A DNA stretch of 64,000 nt from Parashewanella sp049608225 (GCA_049608225.1 JBMYXI010000002.1:1-64000); one strand, 5' to 3'. Positions 43,969 to 53,704 are shown, counted from the first letter of the stretch. Notes: a model not told the origin generated them from the letters alone. Numbers and translations are program-made.

Positions 43969-45213
43969 TTAATAGATTATTGTTAAACCTTGTCTTGTTT
44001 TTTTCAGCTCTTCTAAATATTGCTTTGTCTCTTCCAGTAAAGGATTTCTATATAAGCTGATGTAATACAATTCAAGGTTATGATCAAAATTAATTTTCTT
44101 TATCCGATTGCCGACAAAATATACTGACTTCAAACCAGCATTGTGGCTCAAATCCATACGTTCTACCTGAGAATTGTTTATATTTAATTCTCTGAGCTGC
44201 TTTAAATTTGCTACATCTAATGTTTTAACTGATGTGATATCTAAGGTTATGTCTTCCAACTTTAAGTTATGGCTTAAATCAAGCGTCTCTAATTTCATCC
44301 TTTTGACTTTCAAGTAAGTAAGTTCTGGCATGTGCGCGAGCTCAAGCGTATTAATTTCACTTTGTCCGATAGGATTAGCTTCTCTGACGCTTAGCTCTAA
44401 CCACTTTAACTTCTCAAATGGCAATAAGTCTAATTCTTCTAGTTTGTTACTGTTTAAAATAAGCTTTTCAAGATCTGTACTGGAACTAATATTGACTGAT
44501 TTTAAAGGGTTAGTAAGCAAATCCAGTACTTTAAGATTTTTTAATTCAGGAAAAGTAAAGTGTTCAACCCCTGCACTAATAGCCACATGCTCAAGTGCGA
44601 TATTATGACTCAAATCAAGATCAGTAATTTTTGAATCCGTTTGCACAAATAAGGCCTTAAGCTGACTTAGTTTTTCAATCCCACCTAATGTTTTAAGGCC
44701 ATTTTCAAAGCAAGCTACACTTTCAACTTGTTTTACTAACACCCAGCTTTGTTTTTCGGCGTGTTCGTTAACGCACTTTTCAAATATTGGATCACTAAAG
44801 GCGATTTCAGAGATTCTGGACGCTTTTTCTAACTTCACGGTGATTAATTTCGATGAAGTTAATCCAGCTTTGTCTTCTGCTTCTATTTTAAATGTTAAAG
44901 TACCCGATGAGTCAAGGATAGGAACAGTTCCTTTCCAAACATCATCCGTTTCCTCTAACGTTACCTTGACTCCAGATAATTGAATCAGTTTACTGACTTT
45001 AAGCTGGCTGCCAAAGGTAGCGACTTTTACTTTAATCATTAACTCATCAAGTTCTTCTACCGCTGACGGATACTCAACGGTTATTTCTGGGGACTTGTTA
45101 ATTGCTTTAGGTGGTTTATTATCAACGGTGTTTTCAGCTTTAGTACTAGAACCTCCACCGCAGGCGGTTATAAGAAAACAACAGATAAAGAAAAATAAAT
45201 GAATGAGCCTCAC
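43969..45213 (-). CDS. Leucine-rich-repeat lipoprotein
   Basis: 414 aa from a GTG at 45213 (AAAGG 9 nt upstream), which gives a lipoprotein signal peptide with lipobox LITAC. A Ser/Lys linker and an Ig-like or cadherin-like region (about 40-130, ITVEYPSAVEELDELMIKVK...) come first, then about ten leucine-rich repeats of the form LKxLDLSHNxxLExL (about 150-405). Probably an outer-membrane or surface protein used in binding (inference). It interrupts the slmA-pyrE gene order. Confidence 0.8.
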   Translation of the reverse strand: MRLIHLFFFICCFLITACGGGSSTKAENTVDNKPPKAINKSPEITVEYPSAVEELDELMIKVKVATFGSQLKVSKLIQLSGVKVTLEETDDVWKGTVPILDSSGTLTFKIEAEDKAGLTSSKLITVKLEKASRISEIAFSDPIFEKCVNEHAEKQSWVLVKQVESVACFENGLKTLGGIEKLSQLKALFVQTDSKITDLDLSHNIALEHVAISAGVEHFTFPELKNLKVLDLLTNPLKSVNISSSTDLEKLILNSNKLEELDLLPFEKLKWLELSVREANPIGQSEINTLELAHMPELTYLKVKRMKLETLDLSHNLKLEDITLDITSVKTLDVANLKQLRELNINNSQVERMDLSHNAGLKSVYFVGNRIKKINFDHNLELYYISLYRNPLLEETKQYLEELKKTRQGLTIIY

Positions 45214-45531
45214 AGAGCAGTGCCTTTCTCTATTAAATAAAGCGCGTGATTTTACAAATAAAAGTAAAACCAAACCAGTAATTAGTGACTTGTTTTTACA
45301 TTAATTAACTAACTTAACCATCACACTTTCTCCATACTTCCTTTCCCCTTTTACGAGAAAGTATCTGCAACCTTCTTACATCTCAAAAATACATTCCACA
45401 CTGTCATTTTTACTTGGATCACTGTATCCTTACTGGCTTTCTTGACTATTCCAGTCAAGAATTAGTTAGACTTTTTCAGTCTACTGTTATACTTAGGTTT
45501 ACCGGTCTTAAGACGCCATTATGGGACTTCT

Positions 45532-46209
45532 ATGACAATACAAGCAGTGAAAGTGACGCCAACACCGATTAGCGATGAGGCAATGAAAGTTCAGCAAGCC
45601 TTAATTGATAGTGGTCTTGAAACGCCTATGCTACCAAATGAGTTGTCGGTAGAGCAGCGTAAAAGCAAAATTGAACATCACATGCGGGAAATCTTAACGG
45701 TTATGGCGTTAGATTTATCTGATGACAGTTTAGCGGACACGCCAAAGCGCATTGCCAAAATGTACATCAATGAAATTTTCTCTGGCCTTGATTACAGTAA
45801 CTTCCCCAAAATTACTGTTATTGAAAATAAAATGAAAGTCGATGAAATGATTAAAGTGCAAGACATCAGTCTCACCAGCACTTGTGAACATCACTTTGTG
45901 ACGATTGATGGCACCGCGACGGTAGCTTATATTCCACGTAAGAAAATTATTGGTCTTTCCAAAATTAATCGAATTGTGCGCTTTTTCGCTCAGCGTCCCC
46001 AAGTACAAGAACGTTTAACTCAGCAAGTATTAGTTGCTCTTCAGGCGATTTTGGATACCAATGATGTGGCAGTGAAAATGGATGCGATACATTTTTGTGT
46101 TAAAGCCCGCGGGATTATGGATGCAACAAGCTCAACCAGTACGTCAGCTTTAGGCGGTATTTTTAAGTCTGATCCAGCTACTCGAGCTGAATTTATCAAC
46201 CACAGATAA
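45532..46209 (+). CDS. folE: GTP cyclohydrolase I FolE
   Basis: 225 aa. Zinc/active-site residues Cys118, His120, His121 (STCEHHF) and Cys189 (IHFCVKARG) are present, with the STSTSALGG C-terminal loop. First step of tetrahydrofolate and queuosine precursor synthesis. It stands alone between the lipoprotein gene and pyrE, and shares a bidirectional terminator with pyrE. Confidence 0.97.
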   Translation: MTIQAVKVTPTPISDEAMKVQQALIDSGLETPMLPNELSVEQRKSKIEHHMREILTVMALDLSDDSLADTPKRIAKMYINEIFSGLDYSNFPKITVIENKMKVDEMIKVQDISLTSTCEHHFVTIDGTATVAYIPRKKIIGLSKINRIVRFFAQRPQVQERLTQQVLVALQAILDTNDVAVKMDAIHFCVKARGIMDATSSTSTSALGGIFKSDPATRAEFINHR

Positions 46210-46230
46210 ACATCTATACTGCTTTAACTA

Positions 46231-46260
46231 AAAATGCCAGATAATTTCATCTGGCATTTT
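46231..46260. terminator. Bidirectional terminator between folE and pyrE
   Basis: 12 bp perfect stem AAAATGCCAGAT/ATCTGGCATTTT around AATTTC, with T tails in both directions. Confidence 0.9.
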
Positions 46261-46279
46261 TAATGGTTACAGTTGGAGA

Positions 46280-46921
46280 TTAAATTCCATACTGCTCACG
46301 ATAAGCACTTACCGCTTGTAATTCCTTTTCCATACCCGATTTTTGCTCAAGATAGGTGAGTAAGTCTTTGAGAGTGATAATTGAAATAACTGCACAGCCA
46401 AAATCACGCTCTACTTCTTGAATGGCTGAAAGTTCGGCTTTGCCTTTTTCTTGTCTATCTAACGCAATCAATACACCTGCAAGCTCAGCATCATTCGCCT
46501 TAATGATTTCCATTGATTCACGGATAGCGGTACCTGCGGTGATCACATCGTCCACTAACATTACCTTACCTTCGAGAGCACTGCCGACAAGAGAACCACC
46601 TTCACCGTGATCTTTCTTTTCTTTACGATTAAAACAATAAGGCGCATCAATATCATGATGCTCCGCTAAAGCAACGGTAGTGGTAGTAGCAATTGGGATC
46701 CCTTTATAAGCAGGGCCAAAGACCAAATCGTAATCAATACCTGAGTCAACTAATGCCGCAGCATAAAAACGCCCTAAACGCGCTAAATCTCGACCGGTAT
46801 TAAATAAACCAGCATTAAAAAAATATGGGCTTGTGCGACCAGATTTTAAAGTAAACTCGCCAAATCGTAACACTTGGCGCTCAAGAGCAAACTCAATAAA
46901 TTCTTTTTGATAGGCTTTCAC
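46280..46921 (-). CDS. pyrE: Orotate phosphoribosyltransferase PyrE
   Basis: 213 aa. PRPP-binding signature VMLVDDVITAGTAIRES (about 120-136), and KSGRTSPYFFNAG near the start. Makes OMP in UMP synthesis. It follows rph, as in many gammaproteobacteria, but a terminator lies between the two. Confidence 0.97.
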   Translation of the reverse strand: MKAYQKEFIEFALERQVLRFGEFTLKSGRTSPYFFNAGLFNTGRDLARLGRFYAAALVDSGIDYDLVFGPAYKGIPIATTTTVALAEHHDIDAPYCFNRKEKKDHGEGGSLVGSALEGKVMLVDDVITAGTAIRESMEIIKANDAELAGVLIALDRQEKGKAELSAIQEVERDFGCAVISIITLKDLLTYLEQKSGMEKELQAVSAYREQYGI

Positions 46922-46945
46922 AATCTTGTCCTATAGCTAGATACA

Positions 46946-46967
46946 AAAACGCCCCAATAACGGGGCG
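46946..46967 (-). terminator. Terminator between pyrE and rph
   Basis: Stem CGCCCC/GGGGCG with loop AATAAC. Transcripts on the minus strand from upstream of 46976 meet it after rph? No: minus-strand transcription runs from rph (start 47689) to its stop at 46976 and then into this hairpin, whose T run is at 46945-46949. It therefore ends rph or attenuates pyrE, as in the E. coli rph-pyrE leader. Confidence 0.75.
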
Positions 46968-46975
46968 CGATTCAA

Positions 46976-47689
46976 TTAGTTTAACGCAGCTTTTTGAGTA
47001 TCAATGATTTCTCTAATGCTATTTTTAGCAAGGCTGAGCATTTCTAACAACTCTTCATGGCTAAACGGCTCACCTTCAGCAGTACCTTGAACTTCGATCA
47101 TTTTTCCAGTTTCAGTCATGACCACATTCATATCTGTTTCAGCGGCACTGTCTTCAACGTATTCTAAATCGCTGATTGGTTCACCTTTGTAAATGCCAAC
47201 GCTGATAGCAGCAATAAGGAATTTAAGCGGATTTGTTTTCAAAATGCCCTTGCTTCTTGCCCAATTCAAAGCATCAACCAATGCAACACACGCACCAGTA
47301 ATAGACGCTGTACGTGTACCACCGTCAGCCTGAATAACATCACAATCGATGACAATGGTATTTTCGCCGAGTGATTTCATATCAACACAAGCACGTAAGC
47401 TACGGCCGATAAGGCGTTGGATTTCTTGAGTACGACCCGATTGCTTACCACGTGCTGCTTCTCTGTCCATTCTGCTATGAGTTGAACGTGGCAACATACC
47501 GTATTCCGCCGTTACCCACCCTTGACCTTGACCTTTCAGAAAACGAGGAACACCTTCGGTAAAACTCGCAGTACACAACACTTTAGTATCACCAAATTCA
47601 ACCAATACGGATCCTTCTGCATGAGCGGTATAGTTACGAGTGATAGTAATAGGGCGAGTTTGAGCAGCAGTTCGATTGCTTGGGCGCAT
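46976..47689 (-). CDS. rph: Ribonuclease PH
   Basis: 237 aa. RNase PH fold: MRPSNRTAAQTRPITI start, CTASFTEGVPRFLKGQGQGWVTAEYGMLPRSTHSR, and IDCDVIQADGGTRTASITGA with the catalytic Asp. Trims tRNA 3' ends. It comes before pyrE in the transcript. Confidence 0.97.
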   Translation of the reverse strand: MRPSNRTAAQTRPITITRNYTAHAEGSVLVEFGDTKVLCTASFTEGVPRFLKGQGQGWVTAEYGMLPRSTHSRMDREAARGKQSGRTQEIQRLIGRSLRACVDMKSLGENTIVIDCDVIQADGGTRTASITGACVALVDALNWARSKGILKTNPLKFLIAAISVGIYKGEPISDLEYVEDSAAETDMNVVMTETGKMIEVQGTAEGEPFSHEELLEMLSLAKNSIREIIDTQKAALN

Positions 47690-47809
47690 GATGTGATCCT
47701 TTAAAAGGCTAAGAAATATGGCGCATTATAATGAGTTGTCGGCTGAGATACCAAATAAAAAAATGCTATAATCTCGCCAAATTGTTGAAATCAAAATAAG
47801 GAATTGCTC

Positions 47810-48673
47810 ATGATCCAGAGCATGACAGCTTACGCACGTATTGAACATAAAGCCGATTGGGGCAATGCCTCATGGGAAATTCGTTCCGTTAACCAGCGTT
47901 ACCTAGAAACCTATCTTCGCTTACCTGAGCAGTTCCGCAGTTTTGAACCCGTATTAAGAGAGCGTTTGCGCAAACGTCTTAATCGCGGAAAAGTCGAAGT
48001 AAATCTTCGCTACGACTTGTCTGACAAAAATAACACTGAACTGCAACTTAATAAACCGCTTGCTAATCAGCTTATTGAAATGGCAAAAGAGTTAAGTGTA
48101 CAGTCAGGACAAGGCGATATTGATATCATCGAAATAATGAAGTGGCCGGGCGTATTATCAAGCAGCGAACAAGACATGGACGCCATTGGTAAAGAGCTAT
48201 TAGGTGCTTTTGATTCTGCGATTGACCAATTTATCGAAGCCAGAAGCCGTGAAGGTGACGCGATAAAAGCCATGCTTGAAACTCGATTACAAGGCATCGA
48301 ATCACAAGTTGCGATAGTACGTGAGCACATGCCACACGTCATGCAGTGGCAGCGAGAAAAGCTGCAAAATCGCCTAGATGAAATTCAAGGTGAACTCGAT
48401 CCTGCCCGCATAGAGCAAGAAATGGTGCTATTGGCTCAAAAACAAGATGTCGCCGAAGAAATGGATAGACTTGATGCCCACGTAACTGAAACCCGTCGAA
48501 TCCTCAAAAAAGGCGGTGCCCAAGGCCGCCGTTTAGACTTCATGATGCAAGAATTTAACCGTGAATCGAATACTTTAGCGTCAAAATCTATCAGTACTGA
48601 AGTGACCGCCGCGGCGGTTGAGCTTAAGGTTTTAATTGAGCAAATGAGAGAGCAGATCCAGAACGTGGAGTAG
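47810..48673 (+). CDS. yicC: YicC family endoribonuclease
   Basis: 287 aa from the ATG at 47810 (AAGGA 7 nt upstream). N-terminal IQSMTAYARIEHKADWG, SVNQRYLETYLRLPEQFRSFEP, and the C-terminal DRLDAHVTETRRILKKGGAQGRRLDFMMQEFNRE are diagnostic. Members cut RNA in E. coli. It is divergent from rph, the common arrangement. Confidence 0.95.
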   Translation: MIQSMTAYARIEHKADWGNASWEIRSVNQRYLETYLRLPEQFRSFEPVLRERLRKRLNRGKVEVNLRYDLSDKNNTELQLNKPLANQLIEMAKELSVQSGQGDIDIIEIMKWPGVLSSSEQDMDAIGKELLGAFDSAIDQFIEARSREGDAIKAMLETRLQGIESQVAIVREHMPHVMQWQREKLQNRLDEIQGELDPARIEQEMVLLAQKQDVAEEMDRLDAHVTETRRILKKGGAQGRRLDFMMQEFNRESNTLASKSISTEVTAAAVELKVLIEQMREQIQNVE

Positions 48674-48698
48674 GTAACATTTACTTCCATTTTTAATA

Positions 48699-48727
48699 AA
48701 AAGCCGCTGATTTTTAGCGGCTTTTAT
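48699..48727 (+). terminator. Terminator of yicC
   Basis: 10 bp stem AAAAGCCGCT/AGCGGCTTTT with loop GATTTTT, followed by ATTTT. Confidence 0.9.
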
Positions 48728-48729
48728 TT

Positions 48730-49084
48730 TCAACCTTTACTCATGCTCTATTAAACCTGCTATTTCCTGAGCTTCAATAATTGGTGATGTCGTAGCCTTC
48801 GGAATATAGCCATTTGTGGACAATCTGTCCCGCCTTATGTTCTGATTAGGTGTGGGCATACAAAAACACGAAGTGCGTTGAACATTAGTATGTATCTCGA
48901 GCAAAGGGAGTACTGTCTACGACCATAAAAGCCTCAAGAGATTTAAGAAAAGTATAAACTTTAACAAGTCTCCATAGGATAAGCTGCTCTCTCTGATAAT
49001 CGATTCATCGTTAACTTAAAGTAAATGCTGGTGTTCAACGGTATTTTCTAGGATTATAACTAAATGTGAGACGAAACCTAGAAA
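48730..49084. other. Intergenic stretch before lptM
   Basis: No gene, RNA or mobile element recognised over about 355 bp. The only structure is a 9 bp inverted repeat TTTTCTAGG (49044-49052) and CCTAGAAAA (49077-49085), whose second arm touches the lptM start codon. The promoter of the lptM-lysA-dapF block should lie here but is not obvious. Confidence 0.5.
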
Positions 49085-49276
49085 ATGCCGAAGATGAAAC
49101 AAGTTACCTTACTTTTAGCCAGTTTATTACTACTGAGTGCTTGCGGACAAAAAAGCGCGCTTTATCACGCTGACCCAGCTGAAACCAATAAAAAAGTTCA
49201 ACAAGATAAAAAATCACAACCACAAACGGTTCAAGCACAATCAGAACAAAGCACAACTAAAACAAAAGGTCATTAA
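49085..49276 (+). CDS. lptM: Lipoprotein LptM (YifL family)
   Basis: 63 aa. Lipoprotein signal with lipobox LLSAC, then the family motif CGQKSALYHADPAE (usually CGQKGPLYxP) and a Gln/Lys-rich tail. LptM helps LptD mature in the outer membrane (family knowledge). It is 2 nt before lysA, as usual. The start could also be the ATG at 49094. Confidence 0.9.
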   Translation: MPKMKQVTLLLASLLLLSACGQKSALYHADPAETNKKVQQDKKSQPQTVQAQSEQSTTKTKGH

Positions 49277-49278
49277 CT

Positions 49279-50544
49279 GTGGATCACTTCAATTATCGCG
49301 ATAATGCGTTATTTGCAGAAGATTGCGCAGTTTCAGACTTAGCAACGAAATATGGTACACCTCTGTATCTGTATTCTCGCGCCACATTAGAGCGGCATTG
49401 GCGAGCATTCGATAATGCTGCCGCTGAGCACCCGCATTTAATTTGCTATGCCGTTAAAGCTAATTCGAATTTAGCGATTCTTAATGTACTCGCACAATTA
49501 GGCAGCGGCTTCGACATTGTTTCTAAAGGTGAACTTGCGCGAGTTATCCAAGCTGGCGGTGATCCCAAAAAAGTTGTCTTTTCAGGTATAGGCAAAACGG
49601 CTGATGAGATGGCATATGCACTTGATAAAGGTATCTATTGTTTTAATGTCGAGTCTATCGCAGAACTTGAACTGCTTAATCAAGTAGCAAGCTCGAAAAA
49701 CAAAGTCGCACCTGTTTCATTACGCATTAATCCTGATGTCGATGCGGGCACGCATCCCTATATATCCACAGGATTAAAAGAAAATAAATTTGGCATTGCC
49801 ATGAGTGATGCGATCGAAACTTATCGAGGTGCGGCTGAGTTAAGTCATATAGAAATTAAAGGTGCAGATTGCCATATCGGCTCACAATTAACCGATATTC
49901 AGCCGTTTTTAGACGCTATGGACAGAATGCTTTGGCTGATCGATGAGTTAGAATCTCATGGTATTGTGTTGCAGCATCTCGACGTCGGTGGCGGTTTAGG
50001 TGCGCCTTACGGTGAAGAAACACCACCACATCCAGATGTTTACGCTGCAGCAGTAAAACAAAAATTAGCAGGGCGAAATTTGACCCTTATTTTTGAGCCC
50101 GGCCGAGCGATTGCCGCTAACGCGGGCATATTTGTCACTGAAGTACTTTACCTCAAAAATAATCAAGATAAACATTTCGCTATTGTTGATGGTGCGATGA
50201 ATGATTTGCTGCGTCCATCACTGTACCAAGCTTATCATCAAATTATTCCAGTCAAAAAGCAGCAAAACGTCGATGTTCTCCAACATTATGATATTGTGGG
50301 CCCAGTATGTGAAACCGGTGACTTCCTTGGCAAAAACAGACTATTATCATTAAATTCAGGTGACAAACTGGCGGTTCGATCATGTGGTGCTTATGGTTTT
50401 ACTATGGCATCGAATTATAACTCTCGTCCGAGAGTCGCCGAGGTGCTGGTCGATGGCAGCCAAGATCATTTGATCCGTGAACGAGAAACCTTAGCCCAAC
50501 TTTGGCAAGGTGAGAAATTAATCCCAAAGGGAGCAACATCTTGA
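49279..50544 (+). CDS. lysA: Diaminopimelate decarboxylase LysA
   Basis: 421 aa, GTG start. PLP-binding Lys60 in YAVKANSNL, HIGSQLTD, GGGLGAPYGEE, EPGRAIAANAG and CETGDFLG are all present. Last step of lysine synthesis, removing CO2 from meso-DAP. The TGA overlaps the TTG start of dapF. Confidence 0.98.
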   Translation: MDHFNYRDNALFAEDCAVSDLATKYGTPLYLYSRATLERHWRAFDNAAAEHPHLICYAVKANSNLAILNVLAQLGSGFDIVSKGELARVIQAGGDPKKVVFSGIGKTADEMAYALDKGIYCFNVESIAELELLNQVASSKNKVAPVSLRINPDVDAGTHPYISTGLKENKFGIAMSDAIETYRGAAELSHIEIKGADCHIGSQLTDIQPFLDAMDRMLWLIDELESHGIVLQHLDVGGGLGAPYGEETPPHPDVYAAAVKQKLAGRNLTLIFEPGRAIAANAGIFVTEVLYLKNNQDKHFAIVDGAMNDLLRPSLYQAYHQIIPVKKQQNVDVLQHYDIVGPVCETGDFLGKNRLLSLNSGDKLAVRSCGAYGFTMASNYNSRPRVAEVLVDGSQDHLIRERETLAQLWQGEKLIPKGATS

Positions 50545-51368
50545 TCCAATTTACCAAAATGCATGGCTTAGGCAATGATTTTATGGTCGTTGATGGCGTC
50601 ACCCAAAATGTTTATTTTTCGCCTGAGCACATTAAGCGCTTAGCCCACCGTAATACAGGCATTGGTTTTGATCAATTGTTGTTGGTTGAACCGCCGTACG
50701 ATCCTGATTTAGATTTCCATTATCGAATTTTTAATGCCGATGGTAGCGAAGTAGAACAATGTGGCAATGGTGCTCGCTGTTTTGCCCGTTTCGTTCGCAA
50801 TAAGGGCTTGACTTATAAGCATAAGATCCGTGTCAGCACACAATCAGGAAAAATGACATTGCGCCTTGAACGTGACGGCATGGTAACGGTGAATATGGGC
50901 ACCCCAATTTTAGATCCTAACCGTATTCCCTTTAAAGCAAAAAAAACCGAACGCACCTATTTATTGCAAGCTGCCGATCACACATTTCTTTGTGGTGTGG
51001 TCTCTATGGGTAACCCTCATTGTGTCATTGAAGTTGATGATATAGATAACGCACAGGTCGATAAGATTGGCGCTATACTTTCAAAGCACGAACGTTTTCC
51101 CAAAGGGGTTAACGTCGGTTTTATGCAAGTGCTAGCGCCAGATCATATTAAGTTACGCGTTTATGAACGCGGCGCTGCAGAAACCTTAGCTTGTGGCAGT
51201 GGTGCTTGTGCGGCTATGGTCGTTGGGCAACGACAAGGAAAGTTAAAAAATACCGTTAAAGTAGACTTACCAGGCGGACGTTTAAAGATCGCATGGGAAG
51301 GCGAAGGCAAGCCTTTATGGATGACAGGGCCTGCACAACATGTATACGATGGACAATTACAATTATGA
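50541..51368 (+). CDS. dapF: Diaminopimelate epimerase DapF
   Basis: 275 aa. The start is a TTG (50541) overlapping the lysA stop, giving MIQFTKMHGLGNDFMVVDG as in other DapF proteins; GGGAGC lies 6-7 nt upstream. Two catalytic Cys are seen, in EQCGNGARC and LACGSGACA. Supplies meso-DAP for lysine and for MurE. The stop overlaps the next start (ATGA). Confidence 0.97.
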   Translation: MIQFTKMHGLGNDFMVVDGVTQNVYFSPEHIKRLAHRNTGIGFDQLLLVEPPYDPDLDFHYRIFNADGSEVEQCGNGARCFARFVRNKGLTYKHKIRVSTQSGKMTLRLERDGMVTVNMGTPILDPNRIPFKAKKTERTYLLQAADHTFLCGVVSMGNPHCVIEVDDIDNAQVDKIGAILSKHERFPKGVNVGFMQVLAPDHIKLRVYERGAAETLACGSGACAAMVVGQRQGKLKNTVKVDLPGGRLKIAWEGEGKPLWMTGPAQHVYDGQLQL

Positions 51369-52015
51369 ACAATGTGGTCACCCCAGAAAACGCTAATTCA
51401 ATCGAATTTGACGAAGAGTTAATTTACGAATATCTCACTGACAACCCTGACTTCTTTGTCCGTAACCCTGAGTTATTATTGAGTCTTCGTTTGCCCCACC
51501 AGCAACGGGGCACCATTTCGATGGTTGAAAAACAACAAGAAGCGCTACGCAATCGAGTCATGCAACTGGAAGAAGAAATCACCAGTTTAATGAACATTGC
51601 CAGTCACAATGAACGTATTTTTCGTTTTAATAATCAGTTAGCAATGGATATTCTTCATGCAAAGGATCTTGATGCATTAAGGCGATTACTGGCAGATAAG
51701 CTGAAAGATGAATTCCAATTCAGTAACGTACGTTTGCTCCCTGTCCACGACATTGATGATGAGCTCATGAGTGTATGGGAAAAGCGCATGAATTCAGGTT
51801 ACTATTTAGGTAGGCTTACCCACAGTGAATCACAGCGGTTATTTGCTAGCCAAGTGGGGTCCGTCGCATTAACTAAAATCGTGCCAAAATCTGAATGCAA
51901 TAAAATCATTTTTGCTGTAGCAAGCCATAATCCTGCCCACTTTCATCCAGAAATGGATCATCTTTTTTTAGACCAACTCAGACAACTGCTTAACCACAAA
52001 TTAAGTCAATCTTAG
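51365..52015 (+). CDS. DUF484 (GAF-like) family protein
   Basis: 216 aa from the ATG at 51365. N-terminal EELIYEYLTDNPDFFVRNPELLLSLRLPH is the DUF484 signature; a coiled coil (about 50-75) leads to a GAF-like domain. The role is unknown, but the gene is almost always between dapF and xerC, as here. Coupled to dapF by a 4 nt overlap. Confidence 0.93.
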   Translation: MNNVVTPENANSIEFDEELIYEYLTDNPDFFVRNPELLLSLRLPHQQRGTISMVEKQQEALRNRVMQLEEEITSLMNIASHNERIFRFNNQLAMDILHAKDLDALRRLLADKLKDEFQFSNVRLLPVHDIDDELMSVWEKRMNSGYYLGRLTHSESQRLFASQVGSVALTKIVPKSECNKIIFAVASHNPAHFHPEMDHLFLDQLRQLLNHKLSQS

Positions 52016-52054
52016 AACAAAAACGAGTGTAGTCAGTCAATATGAACCATTACT

Positions 52055-52987
52055 ATGCATAGCAATGAACAACAAACAGCAGACGCGATAAGCCAACATA
52101 ATCAAGCACTAACCTCTGCTTTTATACGCTACTTAAGCACAGTTCGTAATTTATCGCCTCATACCTGTAAAAATTATCTAAAAGAACTGAACCGAGTCCA
52201 GCAGCTATTACCCAATGCTGAAGAGTGGCAAAACATTACGCCTGAACAATTACAAGCCGTATTAGCAAAACTTCATCGACAAGGGTTGAGTCCACGCTCA
52301 ATTTCTTTGTGTTTATCCGCTATTAAGCAGTTTTATCAATACTTACAGCATGAACAAGGAACTAAATTTGATCCCAGTATTGGTTTAAAAGCACCGAAAA
52401 AGAGTAAACCTTTGCCAAAAAATTTAGATGTCGACAGCATTACTCATTTGCTTGATATGCCGACTGATTCTGAACTAGCACTGCGAGATCGCGCCATTAT
52501 GGAGTTGTTTTATTCCAGCGGGCTACGTTTGGCTGAATTGGCGGCATTGAACAAACAAAGCTTCAACAGTGACTTTTCACAAGTTACAGTGATTGGTAAA
52601 GGCAACAAAACTCGCTTGTTACCCGTAGGTCGCCAAGCACGAACAGCAATACAGCAGTGGTTAACCATTCGTGACATTGTTAACTGTGAAGATTCAGCCT
52701 TGTTTATTACTTTAAAAGGTAAGCGCCTTTCACACCGCAGTATTCAAACTCGGATCAATAAGTGGGCTGCTGAGCAAGGCTTACATGCCAAGGTACATCC
52801 ACATAAGTTACGTCACTCCTTTGCTACTCACATGTTAGAATCCAGTGCCGATTTACGTGCGGTGCAAGAGTTACTCGGTCATGCCGACTTATCGACCACA
52901 CAAATTTATACCAGTCTTGACTTTCAACACCTTGCCAAGGTCTACGATAATGCTCATCCAAGAGCTAAGCGCCAAAAGGAGAAGTAA
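52055..52987 (+). CDS. xerC: Site-specific tyrosine recombinase XerC
   Basis: 310 aa. Catalytic residues Arg158, Lys182, His250, Arg253, His276 and Tyr285 are all present. It lacks the insert that IntI carries. With XerD it resolves chromosome dimers at dif, and in hosts with integrons it is independent of IntI. No dif site is visible here. The gene after it starts directly at its stop. Confidence 0.96.
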   Translation: MHSNEQQTADAISQHNQALTSAFIRYLSTVRNLSPHTCKNYLKELNRVQQLLPNAEEWQNITPEQLQAVLAKLHRQGLSPRSISLCLSAIKQFYQYLQHEQGTKFDPSIGLKAPKKSKPLPKNLDVDSITHLLDMPTDSELALRDRAIMELFYSSGLRLAELAALNKQSFNSDFSQVTVIGKGNKTRLLPVGRQARTAIQQWLTIRDIVNCEDSALFITLKGKRLSHRSIQTRINKWAAEQGLHAKVHPHKLRHSFATHMLESSADLRAVQELLGHADLSTTQIYTSLDFQHLAKVYDNAHPRAKRQKEK

Positions 52988-53704
52988 GTGCAGTCTTTTC
53001 TTGCGATCCGCCCGATTAAAGCCATTAGTTTTGATCTAGACGATACCCTTTATGACAATCGCCCTTACATACAAAAAGCCGAAGCTAAATTTCTTGGCTT
53101 TATGCAACAGCAGTTCCCTGCACCGCATCTGTGGCAAGCTGCACATTGGTTAGCAACCAAAAAACAGCTTATTGATGCTCATCCTATGCTCGGGCATGAC
53201 ACATGGCGCATACGAGAAGTTACCGCTGAAACCTTATTACTCGAATTAGGGCTCAATGCACAGAAAGCAAAACAAGGGGCAAAACGAGGACTCGATCACT
53301 TTTTGTTTCATCGCAGTGATTTCATCGTTCCTGAATCGAGTCTAGAGCTACTAGCAAAACTTAAGAAACGCTACCCTTTGATTGGTATTTCAAATGGCAA
53401 CGTCGATGCCAACCGTATAGGTCTTGATGAGTATTTTGAATTCATTCTGCATGCGGGTAATGGCTTACGCATGAAGCCTGAGTCCGATATGTTTGATTTA
53501 GCGTTAACCCGTTTAGCCATAAAGCCCCATGAACTATTACATATTGGCGATAATCACACTGCGGATATCATAGGCGCACGTAACGCTAATTGTCAGGCTG
53601 TTTGGTTAAACCCTGCATACGGTCGTCATCAAGTAATGAAGTTGGCATCACCACTCCCGCATATAATGATCACTGATATTGAGCAGTTAGCGTATTTGGT
53701 TTAA
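52988..53704 (+). CDS. yigB: HAD family phosphatase, YigB-like
   Basis: 238 aa, GTG start immediately after the xerC stop. HAD motif I SFDLDDTLYDN (Asp16, Asp18), motif II ISNGN, motif III Lys in MKPESDMF and motif IV HIGDNHTADIIGA. E. coli YigB removes phosphate from the riboflavin intermediate and from FMN; the substrate here is inferred from gene order. Confidence 0.93.
   Translation: MQSFLAIRPIKAISFDLDDTLYDNRPYIQKAEAKFLGFMQQQFPAPHLWQAAHWLATKKQLIDAHPMLGHDTWRIREVTAETLLLELGLNAQKAKQGAKRGLDHFLFHRSDFIVPESSLELLAKLKKRYPLIGISNGNVDANRIGLDEYFEFILHAGNGLRMKPESDMFDLALTRLAIKPHELLHIGDNHTADIIGARNANCQAVWLNPAYGRHQVMKLASPLPHIMITDIEQLAYLV

Noticed and set aside
48730..49084. Possible remnant gene in the gap after yicC
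   Set aside because: Short translated stretches on both strands do not resemble any family I can name, and stops are frequent.
52055..52987. Second integron integrase
   Set aside because: Lacks the IntI-specific insert and sits in the standard dapF-DUF484-xerC place, so it is XerC.
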